Below, piece by piece: positions 1-11,300 of a stretch of 64,000 nucleotides of DNA (position 1 is its first letter; every line of letters begins with the position of its first letter). The notes below the pieces were generated by a model. The model did not search any database and was not told where the DNA came from. It saw only the letters and a program-made list of their open reading frames with translations. Both the position numbers and the translations under genes were made by a program. The DNA is taken from assembly GCA_020744425.1 (NCBI GenBank), contig JAGMUV010000014.1, positions 1,178,001 to 1,242,000 of the forward strand, given 5' to 3'. This DNA is from Dactylonectria macrodidyma (taxonomy: Eukaryota; Ascomycota; Sordariomycetes; Hypocreales; Nectriaceae).

Positions 1-122
1 AGGACAGCGTCGGCAAGCCAGACGGCGAAGGGGATGAGCTTGGAGAGAGCATGACGGCCATTGGCCACGTCTGAGACGAAGCGAACGGCTTGAACGTGGA
101 TTGGTGTCGCTGGTTGTGACAT
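1..122 (-). CDS. ALG3: ALG3-like dolichyl-P-Man mannosyltransferase, N-terminal fragment (runs off left edge)
   Basis: An ATG at 122 on the minus strand opens a frame that stays open to the window edge (about 40 residues). It reads MSQPATPIHVQAVRF and then a VANGRHALSKLIP segment leading into a hydrophobic stretch. The VANGRHxLSKLIP motif just before the first membrane helix is, from memory of the family, typical of fungal ALG3. That enzyme is the ER alpha-1,3-mannosyltransferase that adds the sixth mannose to Man5GlcNAc2-PP-dolichol in N-glycan precursor assembly. Only the N-terminus is present, so catalytic loops cannot be checked. The name rests on this one motif. Confidence 0.6.
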   Translation of the reverse strand, partial: MSQPATPIHVQAVRFVSDVANGRHALSKLIPFAVWLADAV

Positions 123-433
123 GGCGGTTGACTTTCCGAGGAGCTTCCTCCCAACTTGCTGGTTGAAGGCGAGAAGCTTCGCGTGGCATGTGCAGGGAGT
201 TCATTAGTGGAAGTGGAGCTTGGGGAAGCTTGGACTTTTGCCCCGGAAGCTGCATAACCCCGGGGTTACACCATCTATTGTGTTGACCACATGCTGAGGA
301 ATAATAGGAGGTTCTTGAATGATAATTGAATGATAATTGAATGACAATGTCTGAACAATAGAAAGAAAGTATGAACAGATAGACACCCATCTATTGACGC
401 AAGATGAACAATCAGATCTAGACCATAATCCGA
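123..433. other. intergenic: ALG3-like promoter side and DAAO 3' end
   Basis: No gene is visible here. The stretch holds the upstream region of the minus-strand gene at the left edge and the 3' flank of the oxidase. A short AT-rich imperfect repeat (ATGATAATTGA twice near 318-340) is the only structure seen. Confidence 0.5.
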
Positions 434-1693
434 TCACAACTTCGACTTGCTATTTGTCACCTTTTCCACCAGTTCGACAACGCCCTCGGCACATCCATAC
501 GAGCCCTGATATCCCCATCCTGAGTGACCGTAGTTGTGCACAATCCACGTCTCATCGTCCAGACGCTCCTCCTCAAGCCGGAGCCCGCCCTTGCGCCACG
601 GCCGCAACCCGACGGCGTGGCGGATGACACTCAGTCCCGCGACGCCGCGACCGCCAGCAATCTCGGGACGGGCCTCGACGACGCGCTGCATGATGCGGGC
701 CGCGATGTTGGGGTCCGGCTGGGACTCCCAGTTGCCCACGTCGTACGTGCCGCCCAGGATCGTGCCGCCACCTGCTGCCCGCTGCATCACGTACATCTCC
801 TCGCCGCGTCCGGCGGGAGTGCCCGAGCAGATCATCATGGGCGTGCTCTCGTTGCGCACTAGGACTACCTGCCCGCGCGCCGGCGCCATCGTCGTGTCCA
901 GTACGCCGCCTAGTTTGAGCGACCCAAGCCCCGTGGCGTTGACGATGATGCTCGCTGGCTTGCCCGTGTGGCTGAGCTTCTTGGCTTCTCGGATGTCGCT
1001 CAGGATGGCCCGCTTCAGGACGACGCCGTTCTTGAGGCACTGTCCCACGAGCCACGGCAGGTAGATGGCCGTGTTGATGCACACCCCCGTGTACTCGGCC
1101 CCCGTATCGTAGCCGGGTGTCAACTCGCTTGCCTTTTGCTCTCTAAAGTCGTCAAAGAGGTTCTTGTACCAAGGATCAGGGCTGAAGGCGTCGTCTGGAA
1201 AGCCTGAACTCCCCGCTGCTTCAAGATCCACCTTTCGCCTCTGGATATGACATTCTAAGAATAATATGTGAGCAATTCATCCTATAAAAAGCATTGATGG
1301 CATTATACGCACTCTGGAAATGGATGCCGGCCTCAGGGACCTCCTCCGTCAGCTTCTTCAAGACAGCCCATGTTCGAGTCTCCCATCGCTTGTTCTCCTT
1401 TGTCGCCATGCTACAACAAGCGATTGTCAACAAAGCTCGTTTCCCCTGACAATTGGGCGGATCGTGACATACGGGACAATGTTGGCACCGGCAAATGGGG
1501 ACGCATATTCAATGTCATAGTCGCCAGGCATATGTTTGCTCACAATGGTAACGGTGTTGGCCTTGTTCCTCGACAGCAGCAATGCCGACGTCAAGCCAGA
1601 GACGCCCGCGCTTTACGTCATGAGGTCAGTCAATTGACGAGGCCAAAGATGGATGTCCTAGGCTTACCCGACGACAACAATGGTGTTTGTCAT
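434..1693 (-). CDS. D-amino-acid oxidase, peroxisomal (4 exons)
   Basis: FAD-dependent oxidative deamination of D-amino acids to 2-oxo acids, ammonia and H2O2. Proposed exons are 1668-1693, 1473-1610, 1309-1410 and 434-1238, joined in frame to 356 residues, the usual DAAO length. Exons 1-2 give the Rossmann dinucleotide motif VVVGAGVSGL; exon 2 has HMPGDYDIEYASPFAGAN, a DAAO signature. Exon 4 holds YTGVCINTAIYLPWL (substrate Tyr region), the RHAVGLRPWRKGG block with the carboxylate-binding Arg, and HNYGHSGWGYQGSYG near the end. The protein ends in SKL, a perfect PTS1 peroxisomal targeting signal. Introns 1 and 2 have GTAAGC and GTATGT donors. Intron 3 was placed GTATAA to CAGAG because this keeps frame; the neighbouring GTGCGT donor does not. 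All family motifs present are intact. Confidence 0.92.
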
Positions 1694-3028
1694 TTTTAGA
1701 GATATCGCAACAAAGGTTACAAGAGGGCGTCACAAGTCACATTTACAACAGGCAAAGAGCCTCAAGAAAGCATAAACGACCAACGCCGCATTCCCGCGAT
1801 AAGAATGGCCAAACATGGCTCTAGATATATGTCAAAAGGGCGGTTATCTTCCGCTCAGAAGACCCGCCCGGCATCGGATTAGCGCAGCGATGAGAGCCGA
1901 CAAAGACCGCTTTCCGCCGCGGGGTTGGCACCCCCGAAGTCGGGCTGAGAGAGCTCGGCGTGACTGACTCTGCTTACAAGTCATAAACCAACCTGACCGT
2001 CTCGTCACTTTTCGGGTCCGATATGCATTGCCAGGCATTTCGGCGTCAAATCAGAGCGCCGATTGATCTCGTAATCGGTGGAGTCAGATTGGCCCTGTCA
2101 AGCTCCATCCACTCTCCTTGGCCGGGTGGTTTGTGAGTGGGAATGGGCCATCTTGTTGATTAAAAAGGAGTAAATAAATCCGACCAAAATTCCACTTAAT
2201 CAATATATTCCCCCAAAACCCAAAATCCTCATTCGACTCACACAGCAAGTCGGAGAGTTCGAGATTTTGCTTGGGTATCCTATCGGCGATAGATTCCCTC
2301 ATCCATCATCCACCACTCGGGGACACCTTCCAACCGGCATCACTTTCCTTCGCTGGTTGAGGGGTTCACAAATTTATCCAGATAAGCTTCATTAACTCCA
2401 ATGTGACCGTCACACGTGCAATCTACGCCATTCCTACTGCATTGGTTCGACGGTGGATAACTCTTCAATCGTCCGAGCATCGGGACTTGCTGTGTCTGCA
2501 ACCCGGCACACATAACGCCTCCTTTAGCGAAGTGGAAACTAGGTATTGTTTCGAAAATATGAAGCACTACTCAATTTCCATCGTTGGACTCGGCCAATGT
2601 TGTGAGTCCAGTTGTTCTTTATACAGTATGGTCATCTCTAAGCCTTGAAGACCGTGTGTCGCACTACGATGCTGATCTTGCAGACCTAAATGATATAATG
2701 TCGTTGTCTCGCGATAAAGGGTTCCTTTAGCTGAGACATAGTCTATCGCATAGCACTACAATTCCCGTGCTCTATACCCAACCTGTGGGAACAATCATTG
2801 CTGTGTACAAAGTATATGGGAATACCAACCAGTGCCCGTTCTTCTGTCCGGTATGGGCATCCGACAGAGCAGGTTCATAAAATGGGCTTGAGTGATGAGT
2901 TCTATTCAAGTCTACTCGTGAATTGGCGATAATGACACATTCTTCATCCAGATAACGGCATTGATACGTCAAGGGCCCAACAATCTACCCGCTTTTCGCA
3001 ATGAGAAGAACCTCACGTCTACTCTCAT
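1694..3028. other. intergenic, about 1.3 kb
   Basis: Only short, overlapping reading frames without family features are present. It holds the DAAO promoter side (minus strand, upstream of 1693) and the 3' flank of the thioredoxin gene. I see no RNA gene or repeat. Confidence 0.5.
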
Positions 3029-3587
3029 CTAAACAGCATGCTTCTGCAACATCTTAAGCAACGCAGGAGGGTTGGCGCCGACAAGCTCCTCGGCCTTGAC
3101 ACCGTCCTTGAGAATGATAAATGTAGGCATGGCGCGGATGCCCAGCTCCCCGCTCACGTCGGGCAGCTCGTCGACGTCAATCTTGACAAAGTCGATCTTG
3201 CTGCTGAGCGCAGGGTCATCAGACAACCTAGTAAAGGCCAATAGTTAGCACGCAGCTCGAATCATGCTTCGACAGAGACTCTTACTTCTCGAGGATAGGC
3301 GAGATGGCCTTGCAGGGTCCACACCAAGTCGCGAAGCAGTCGATCAAGATGGGCTTGGTAGCTGACTTCACGACCTCATTGTATTCTTCGGCTCTGCGCA
3401 ATGTGCTGTCAGTGAATTGATCCCTCCTTTGGATTGGACTTGGCTCAGATACTCACGACTGGATGTTTCTCACAGCAAAGTTCGGGACAGTTGTGGAAAA
3501 GGGTCTGGTGGTGAAGACCCGAGGTGCAACGGCTCCTGAGCGAGCAATTGAGGAGATGGGTCGGAGAAAGCGCGATGATGAAGCCAT
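3029..3587 (-). CDS. mitochondrial thioredoxin (3 exons)
   Basis: Small thiol-disulfide oxidoreductase. Exons 3457-3587, 3286-3393 and 3029-3227 join to 145 residues. Residues 1-40 are rich in Ser, Arg and hydrophobics with no acidic residue ([18 protein letters not shown]...), a typical matrix presequence, so a Trx3-type mitochondrial thioredoxin is inferred. The thioredoxin fold follows with the active site WCGPCK in exon 2, then [20 protein letters not shown] and the cis-Pro motif [10 protein letters not shown] in exon 3. Introns have GTGAGT and GTAAGA donors. The start is the first ATG of the frame, and it gives the presequence. Nothing looks degraded. Confidence 0.93.
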
Positions 3588-5957
3588 GGTGTCTGGCTGG
3601 GTATCAAATCGCTTCTTATTGAGAGTCCGAGGGTTGAGCTTCGACTGAGAATTTCTCGGTGATGGTGTTGAGTCGAACTACCTTTGTCTCTGATGCTGAT
3701 CGGATGTGGGGTGAAAATGACAAATCGCCGCCAACCAGTAGCCGACAAGTGCCATTGCCCTTTTTGGCCACTACACGATTCGCCAATGGACCGTCGCATA
3801 TTTCTCAAGTAGCCAACACCAAATAAATGCGAGTTGACAATATGAAAGCAAGACGTTGTAGAATGTTGATACATCATAAGTGAGAATATTTGATATGTTA
3901 GTAGTTACACAATTGCCTCGATCAAACAGTTCCCGTTCACCATCACCCGCCAGTGATCCGCACCTCCCTGGACAATGGTCCGAATTTCATCATGCATCGA
4001 GCCACAAACGACCACGTCTTGCATCAGTATTCCCCTACGAACTTGTCCGTCCACCAGGTCTCCCTACATCTGCAGAGTCCAGATCTCGTCGTTGAAGCCA
4101 ATACAGGGCGTAATAGAAGTTTCCATTGTGTAATTGAAGTGTCGCACCTAGCAGAACCTTCGCGAACATGCAAGGTGCCATTACAGACAGTAGAAAAGCC
4201 GGAAGGGCTATGCAATACTATTTGAGTGAAGGCATCCTAGCTTAAACTACACAATGCTCGCGTCACTAACTAGCCGGCTTCTGACCTTGCAGCGACAAAA
4301 CCAGCTATGCCTGCCGGTTATTAGCATGCCAGGAATACAACGAGACATACGTAGAAGGCTCTCCCAATATCAAGCTGGCCGAAGAGGTCATGACAAAAAT
4401 TAATGAGCCGACGGGTCCAAGGCAATCGGGGTAATAGTTCTCGGCACAGATTGGAATGAACCACTCTAGACTATGACGGCATCCTTCAATGTACCGAGAT
4501 GTTCAACCACGCCCTCGGTGAGCCGGAGGGCATGGTCACAGACATACTACATGCGCATAGCGGGCCCTTTCTCCTTTTTGGCATACCCAGTGCCAGACGC
4601 CTCAACCTCGACATCCGTTTGTCGGACAACAAGCTAATGAGCTTTCGCGCAGCGCTCTTGTGGGGAGAAAGCGCAATGTGTTTCGTGGGAGGTCTTCATC
4701 CATCGCAACGAGACCGTCATCAACGAAAAATATCGAGCGACGCGTCCAAACGCCTCCCACCCTGAGATCTACTCCAGTTAATCTAACGTCATGAACGACG
4801 GTGGCTCCACCCTGAGTCCTCGAGATCTTGGCAACGTCGACTCTACGTCATCTACGACGTCGTAGAGCTCGACTCACCCACATTCCCGCGTTAATTAACA
4901 AAATTTGGAACTCTGTAGCCACCTCATCTTAAAAAGTTGCACGCCCTGCGATCCTGCGCGGCAGCTAGTTTAGCTCCCGAGAGATGCAGGCAAGACGTGA
5001 AGCTCTAGCGCATGGCTCCAGCGCCGTGGGGACATGCAGATCCAACGAAATCTAAACCATCATCGAAACATCAAGATTGATCGAATTTAGTAATCAATTG
5101 GGCTTTGCCTTCCAAAATTGTACACCTGGTGCACAAGTACATACTTCACTATGGAGAAACATAACACTATACAACACTACACATGTCTGACAATCCACTC
5201 CAACCCACTACGGGGTTTCTGCTCCGTTTCAAAAGGATCCTCTATTGTTCAAATCGATTCGCATCAGTCGCCCCGTTCCATATTACGGTGGTCGACTCCA
5301 AAGTGTATTTCCGCATCACTCCAAATCAGGCCCAAGCTCCAAAAATCAAAAGCCTTTTGATACCAGCACACCAAATCGCCTAAAAAGTAATAAAAAGCCC
5401 CTCGAATCAACGAGGGGTAATGGTAAACGAGGCCCTCAAGGAAAGAAATCGTTCTACTCTGAGAACGGGAGAGGTGATCTTTGACAGTAGACCTGTCTAT
5501 GCTGCCTCGTCATTGTGTATGAATCATGACTGTTGAGTCCCAAAGTACTCAATAGGTGGCGTTCGACGCTGGGTATCAACGGATGCGGTATATGTTGTCG
5601 AGAAAAAAGAAATCGAGCAAAACTGGAGAAGCGCTATGGTCGTCACTGTCATACTCATACATCAAGCGCCGCGGGCGCGAGCTCGGCACTTGGAGACCAA
5701 TGTGCGTGGTGATGATCGTGAGATGAACAGATGTCGGCCATCCAAGAGTGAAGAGTTTCCCTGTTTTAAGTTTTCCAAGTGTTTTTTGTCGGGAAGGCTT
5801 CCCTTTCTCGTCTGTGGCAAGGAAATTTGGAATGAGCGACTTCGGTCAGTGCTGAGAGATTAGGAAAATTGTAATGAGCGTGATTGTCGAGTACGGTCGA
5901 CGGCGATTCGGTGGGAAACTCTTCATCTCAAGTCTAGCACGATATCAGTTCAGGTCT
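3588..5957. other. intergenic, about 2.4 kb, with possible gene relics
   Basis: No intact gene is recognised. Two stretches look vaguely coding but broken: 3880-4240 on the minus strand (open segments interrupted by a TAG) and 4499-4765 on the plus strand (88 codons, unrecognised). A perfect 14-nt palindrome centred on ACGT (CTACGACGTCGTAG) lies at 4852-4865 inside a longer imperfect inverted repeat (about 4837-4873). The right part is the 3' flank of the large minus-strand gene. Confidence 0.4.
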
Positions 5958-8390
5958 TCACATCACCATTGCGTTGCTGCTCCTCCTCTCCGAGCTTGCT
6001 CTGCGATCTACAGAGAGTCGAGGGCTAATCTCAAGCAACTTGGCGCTCCCGGCACTAAAGTTGCGGACATGGCCCTTGCCCAATTGAACGCTCTTGGCGC
6101 GATGGACATCAGCAAGCTCTGAGGCGGGGGAAGTCGGTGATATCGGTGAGGACTCGCTGTCTTCGTTCTCGGTCTCAATATCGAAGAGACCGATTTGGCT
6201 CTTCATTGTGGCTCTGTTAACGACATGAGGCTGGGAGTCCACAGCACCCCACTTCATGTCTGAGTCCATCACTAGATCCTCCTCATCGCTGCTAGCACGG
6301 GCTGCCTCCATTGTGAGGCCAGTCTCCTTGTGACTAGGGCTTCGGCGGGGGGCCAGCTTTGTCAAGTATTCGTCCTCAACGATCGCAAGGTCCTCGTCTT
6401 CAGTGCTGTTGCTGGGGCTGTCGGGATTTGCGTTGCCATGCTCGATACGGTTCGCGCGGCGGAGGCTGTTGCGCAACGCCACTCGTCGAGCATCCTTGGC
6501 CCCGGAAAGCCAAGATGCCTCAGAGTCAATAGACGCTAGAGAGATGGACATCTGAGCTTCGGGCGATGGGGAGGCATATGCCCTCTCCATGGATGAGGGT
6601 GTTTGGCGCATGGATTCAATAGAGCGGGGGTCTGTCGCTGTTTCATTGCGACCACTGAGAGTGTGACGTGACTGCTCCTCGATAATCTTGCTACTCGGGA
6701 GAGCAGGTACGGGAGGTTCGGGTTCGGGTGAGGCTGGTGGCGAGATCGGCAGCTCCGGAAGGTCTTCTCGGAAGCGAGACCGAGTACGTTTGGGTACGCT
6801 CGAGCTAGGCTTGCGGGCTATGTAATTTCCAGTATGGTGGTCGTCGCCTTCCAGTCTAGCCAGTGCCTTTGCCTGAGACTGTGCTTTCGCTCGCACAGCC
6901 GCAGCAATTGCTTGCATCTCCTCTCGGGAGGTGTTGGAGAAGGATGAAGGGCCAGAGTTTCGACGGCGCCTGCTGCCCCATCTAAAGAGAGCTCTGAAGG
7001 AGAATCGACCTGTCTTGGAGCTTGTCGTGGAATCCTGGGAACCCCTTCGTGTCGGTTCCTCCACAATGGTGTCAGGCGGGGGAGACACCATTCTATCTCT
7101 TTCAGAGCGCAAGGTCGACTTTGAACGTGACTTGACAGATCGTAAGATGCCAGCCAACCTGGTGCTGTGAAGAGAAGAGGGGTGATCTTCAGACGGACGG
7201 GTTTTCGTTGAGCCCTCTTTCAGTGTCTCAGTCTCCTTTTGCGTGTCCAACTCCATGGGCGTAGGTTTTTCCTCCTCAATTGGCATGGTATCTGTGCGAT
7301 GGAAGACCTCCAGCGGCTTCTTTGGGGCGTCTTGGATGGTGTCGGCGTCAGCATCTGGCATCGGCTCAGACTCGCTGGACACTCTTTGCTTAGACGACGT
7401 GACAACTGCTGAAGCAGGCTCAATCCCTAAACCAGCCAACTCACGTCCGACCACTCCCCTTTCAAGGTTCTCTGGGGGAGGTGTTCCAGTTTGTCGGGAT
7501 GTGAGTTCTTCAGTTTTCTGTTCCTCCGCCTTTTTCGCAAGTCGGCGCTCCATCCTTGTTCGTTCTTTCACCTTCCTCTTTTCTCGTCGTCTATTATCCC
7601 TCTCCATCAGCTCTCGGAGGTCGCTGGCGTCGAGGTCGTCGGCAAGAGAATCAATCCGCTTGTGGGCTCTCATAGTCGCCTCGGGAATTGGCTCCCGGTC
7701 CACGAGCTTCCTTCTATGAGCCGGGGGTGGGATAGATATAACCGGGGGAGGAGACGCTCGAGTTGGGTTATGCGCGTAGCGAAGCGTCGGCCTAGGTGCG
7801 AGTGCGTCCAGCGCCGACACAGTGTAGGAGCCGAATTCGGAGTCTGAAGACAGACTGGAGTGTATTGATCCGGGAGCAGGGAGGGAGACATCCGAGGTTC
7901 GAGTCTCGCCATGCCTTCCAAAGCTTGCGGTCTTGGCCTTCTTGCTGTCCTTCTTCATGTTGCGCCCCGAGGTCCACGCCTCTGCAGCGGGGCGCACCGG
8001 AGTAAAGTTGCTCATTGCCTTAATTTCAGCCTCTCTGCTGCGTTCTTCTTTCTTCTTCTTATTGTCTTTTCTTTTCGTCGGGTGATGTGTTCTGTTTTTG
8101 TGGTGTAATGTGGGAGTGCGATCCCACGCGCCGGGGTCAGTGGCATCCATGCCATTGTGATTTCTTCTTCGAGTACGGTCCCGATCAATTCCAAGCGAGT
8201 CTTGTTCGCCTGGCTCGAAGCTGTATGTGCGGGATGGACGGAGCGGCCGTGTGGGATCGGTGCGCCGCTTCTTTGCCAGTTTGGCCCCCTCTGTGGGCGA
8301 CATTGGCGGACCGCCCTCTGCGTCGGAGAGAGCAGCACCACTTCGAGGGCGCTTTCGGCCGCTCCGGCGCCGGAATGGCCAAAGGGCCAT
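5958..8390 (-). CDS. large basic, intrinsically disordered fungal protein, function unknown (single exon, 810 aa)
   Basis: An uninterrupted frame; I chose the ATG at 8390 (MALWPFRRRSGRKRPRSG) because the 14 codons upstream begin with TTG. The protein is low-complexity, rich in Ser, Arg, Lys, Glu and Pro. It has an N-terminal basic cluster, a charged Lys/Glu/Arg segment around residues 265-310 (HKRIDSL then RRREKRKVKERTRMERRL, probably coiled coil), several RxxS-type sites and an acidic/serine-rich C-terminal third. No catalytic motif or membrane helix is seen. The conserved-looking N-terminus and long clean frame argue for a real gene. A signalling or scaffold role is only a guess from composition. 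Confidence 0.82.
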   Translation of the reverse strand: MALWPFRRRSGRKRPRSGAALSDAEGGPPMSPTEGAKLAKKRRTDPTRPLRPSRTYSFEPGEQDSLGIDRDRTRRRNHNGMDATDPGAWDRTPTLHHKNRTHHPTKRKDNKKKKEERSREAEIKAMSNFTPVRPAAEAWTSGRNMKKDSKKAKTASFGRHGETRTSDVSLPAPGSIHSSLSSDSEFGSYTVSALDALAPRPTLRYAHNPTRASPPPVISIPPPAHRRKLVDREPIPEATMRAHKRIDSLADDLDASDLRELMERDNRRREKRKVKERTRMERRLAKKAEEQKTEELTSRQTGTPPPENLERGVVGRELAGLGIEPASAVVTSSKQRVSSESEPMPDADADTIQDAPKKPLEVFHRTDTMPIEEEKPTPMELDTQKETETLKEGSTKTRPSEDHPSSLHSTRLAGILRSVKSRSKSTLRSERDRMVSPPPDTIVEEPTRRGSQDSTTSSKTGRFSFRALFRWGSRRRRNSGPSSFSNTSREEMQAIAAAVRAKAQSQAKALARLEGDDHHTGNYIARKPSSSVPKRTRSRFREDLPELPISPPASPEPEPPVPALPSSKIIEEQSRHTLSGRNETATDPRSIESMRQTPSSMERAYASPSPEAQMSISLASIDSEASWLSGAKDARRVALRNSLRRANRIEHGNANPDSPSNSTEDEDLAIVEDEYLTKLAPRRSPSHKETGLTMEAARASSDEEDLVMDSDMKWGAVDSQPHVVNRATMKSQIGLFDIETENEDSESSPISPTSPASELADVHRAKSVQLGKGHVRNFSAGSAKLLEISPRLSVDRRASSERRSSNAMVM

Positions 8391-11300
8391 GGCTCCGGAT
8401 GATGCGTCACCAGTTGGCGGAACTAGTAACAAGGTGCCGGTATGGTCGCCGTGGTGTGGATGGAGTTGTTGAGTTTACACAAAGCGTGCGAAAGCATCGT
8501 GGAGTCGTCGAGGCGGTCGAACCAGGCTGGTCATGGAGTAAGGAGGTAGCGAGATGGTTGTGGTCAAACGGCTCTCGGTCGGGAGGTGCGGGAGGCAGGC
8601 TGCATGGACAACGGCCGGGAGGAGGGGCACAACCGCTGCTACAGACAGCTCAGCCGAGGAGAGCAGTCGAGAGAGCGTGTCGGGAAGCGCACGATGGTTC
8701 CAGGATCTCCAGAAAATGAGTGATTATGAGGGCGTGGTTGGTTGTAAGCAAATAAGTATGTAAGTGCTTAGGTAGGTGTGGGATGGGAAGGGTGAGATGT
8801 AAGTACGCGGACGTGGGACGCGGGCGTGTGGTGCGTGGCGGGACCTGTGTGGTAAATGTAGAAAGCGCACCTCAGGTCGGTATGCACAAGGGCAAGAGCA
8901 CGGGCGTGTGGGCAGGGTCTAGGGGGGTGGGTTAAAACACAGTTTTTTCTTCTTTTCTGTCAGGGAAAGACGGGGGCGATGGGGAATGCGCCGGGTACCT
9001 CCAACCCTCCAACAGGGCCAAATCAAAAATCAACCAGCCAGCGGATGCCTGGGTGGGACACTCGCTAGGGGGCTTCGGGCCCTGGGGGCTACGGATGCGC
9101 TGCGCTGGCGGGCGGGCAAGTGTGGACTGCTGTAGACGTCAGGCTTCAGGGCCTTCGGCACAATGCACAAGGCACAAGGCACAGGCCCAGGCGCCGGCTC
9201 AGGTTCAGGTGCAGTGGATGCCTGTCGCTCGAGGGACTTGGCAGCAGCAGAAATCCACCTGTCTCTTTTTTTGGAGCCGGGGGAGACAACATGAGAGCTT
9301 GCCCCAGAAATTCCCAGAAGTCCAGAATGCCCGTTTTGGTGGCTGGCCATGGTGGTGGCAAGGGTCTCGTCGTCACTGGTGCTCTTAGTGGCCTGCCTGC
9401 TGGTCGGCGGGGAAGTCCGGTACGGCGCGAGTGGACAAGGCGCATGTAGCGGTACGGAGCCACCCAGCGGGGTCAAGGAGTCTTTGGCGGCGAGCTAGTA
9501 CCGGTACTTCCCTGAATTAGGGGTTTGTCCTGCTTGATGGCAAGTGGGTTGCGGCGACAGGGGGTGCCGGGGAGGCTACAATTGGGCATCCAGGTTGAGC
9601 TCAATTGAAAGATGCTCACTGGAAGATGGATGGTGGGAAGGGGTTGCGGCTTGTTTTCCAGTGGACATTCGAAACATTGAACGAGCAAAACTTGCCGAAG
9701 GGTTGCTGGAGCCGGCTGGGCGGGACGAAGTGGACCTCGTCAATGGATGGGGATATTCTATCAATATAACACAGTGCCAGGGAGCGGAGGAGCACAGATA
9801 CCGAGTCATGTTTCCGCTTCGCCTTCTCCGAAAGGGATAGAGTTGTTCTAGGTTATTCTTGTCTCTGATCCCGGATTCCCGGCAGACTGCGTATGTAGTC
9901 AGTCACAGTGTCCTAGCAAGCTGAGGAGGGAGAGGGAGAGGAGATAAAGAGGTGAGACCAGGGCATGTGAGTTGAGGGGATTTGATTGAGAACGATCGCG
10001 ATCCATTCCATTCAATTGTTGAAGCTGTAAGCAAGCAAGCAACACAACATAGCCAGTCAGTGTTCAATCTGCACTGCACTGACATGAGGGTAGCATACAG
10101 AGCACCACCTCGTACACCACATGGAGCACTCAGTACGGCGCCTGTGGTAACCCTCACCCACCACCCCTCGCACACCTAGCGCAACAGTTTCCAGTGAGAA
10201 GGTTGGTAGTTTTTAGCGGGGTGGTACCACCAGCAGAAGCCATCCAGCCCCAGCCACTCAGCAGCGAGCGCCACGGTGACGAAAGGCGCCATCCCGTCAG
10301 AGACGCCCAGTTCCCGGAGTGGCTCGCACTGTCAATTGACGCAGAGCAACCCACCCATCCGATAGATGGAACAGAAGCATCGACTACGTAGTATGACCTA
10401 CATGCCAATGAAGCGCAGAGAACCCGTCCATCAATCCGCCAGATCCGCAACTGGGTGGTCGCTGATGGAAACGCTCCTGCTGGCTTGCGTGGTACAGAGT
10501 AATTACCACGGGCCATGTAATTTGGAGTATCGGAAGTTTGCAGTCTTTGGTTGGTCTGCGACATCGAATCGCGAGAGTACCATGGAGGCATGGACCGTTG
10601 CTCATCTCCCCGTCTCCAGTCTCTAGTCATTCCACTGCTGGTTCATTTCTCTTGTCTGCACATTGTCAGCAGTGGGACAGATTGAACGTGTTGGACAGGG
10701 TCACAAGGGGCAGCAAACAACCTGCATTCCCTCCCTGTGTTTCTGCTGCTGTTTCTGTACGGCTACGCATGTTTTCCAACTATCGATTCCCATGCCCCTC
10801 ACGCATCGGTACCAGCCTCCCCCATGATTCGTTTTAGCCCGCTCATCAGTCCGTCAAAATACATGCTTTATTGGTAGCATGCTTTATTGGTAGCATGCTT
10901 TACCACAATAGTGGTCGCCCGAAGATCCCGACCCAACTATCTCCGGACTAGTGACCTTCCGATCCATTGATCCCCAGCGCGGGAGACCAGGTTTTTGACA
11001 TTCTATTTCGATACCTGCACCCGGCTCGAGTTCATGCTGTCAAGTACTGACCACCTTGCCTGGGCCACACCAGCCCACCACCACACTCACCACACTGCCA
11101 CGCGCCTCCTCCTCCCTGTCTCCTCCTCCGTCGTTTCCTCCTCTCGACGGAACAGCCACAATGCTTCCTGCTCGGGCGACTGCTAGCTGGTTTCAAAGTA
11201 CGAAGTACTCGTAACCCGTGCTGCAGCTGACCGCCAACCTGCCAGGTCAGGTACGAGAAAGCAGTCCTGATTAAGCATAATCCCGTTCCCAACACGGACT

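Noticed and set aside
3880..4240. minus-strand segments near 3900-4200 as a small gene
   Set aside because: The apparent frame is broken by a TAG near 4060 and I could not place it in a family.
4499..4765. 88-codon plus-strand frame
   Set aside because: Looks somewhat coding but no homology recognised, no splice partners and in-frame stops upstream; may be a relic.
8087..8719. 210-codon plus-strand frame over the start of the disordered-protein gene
   Set aside because: It is the complement of the 5' end and promoter of the minus-strand gene, which has the better start and a longer frame.
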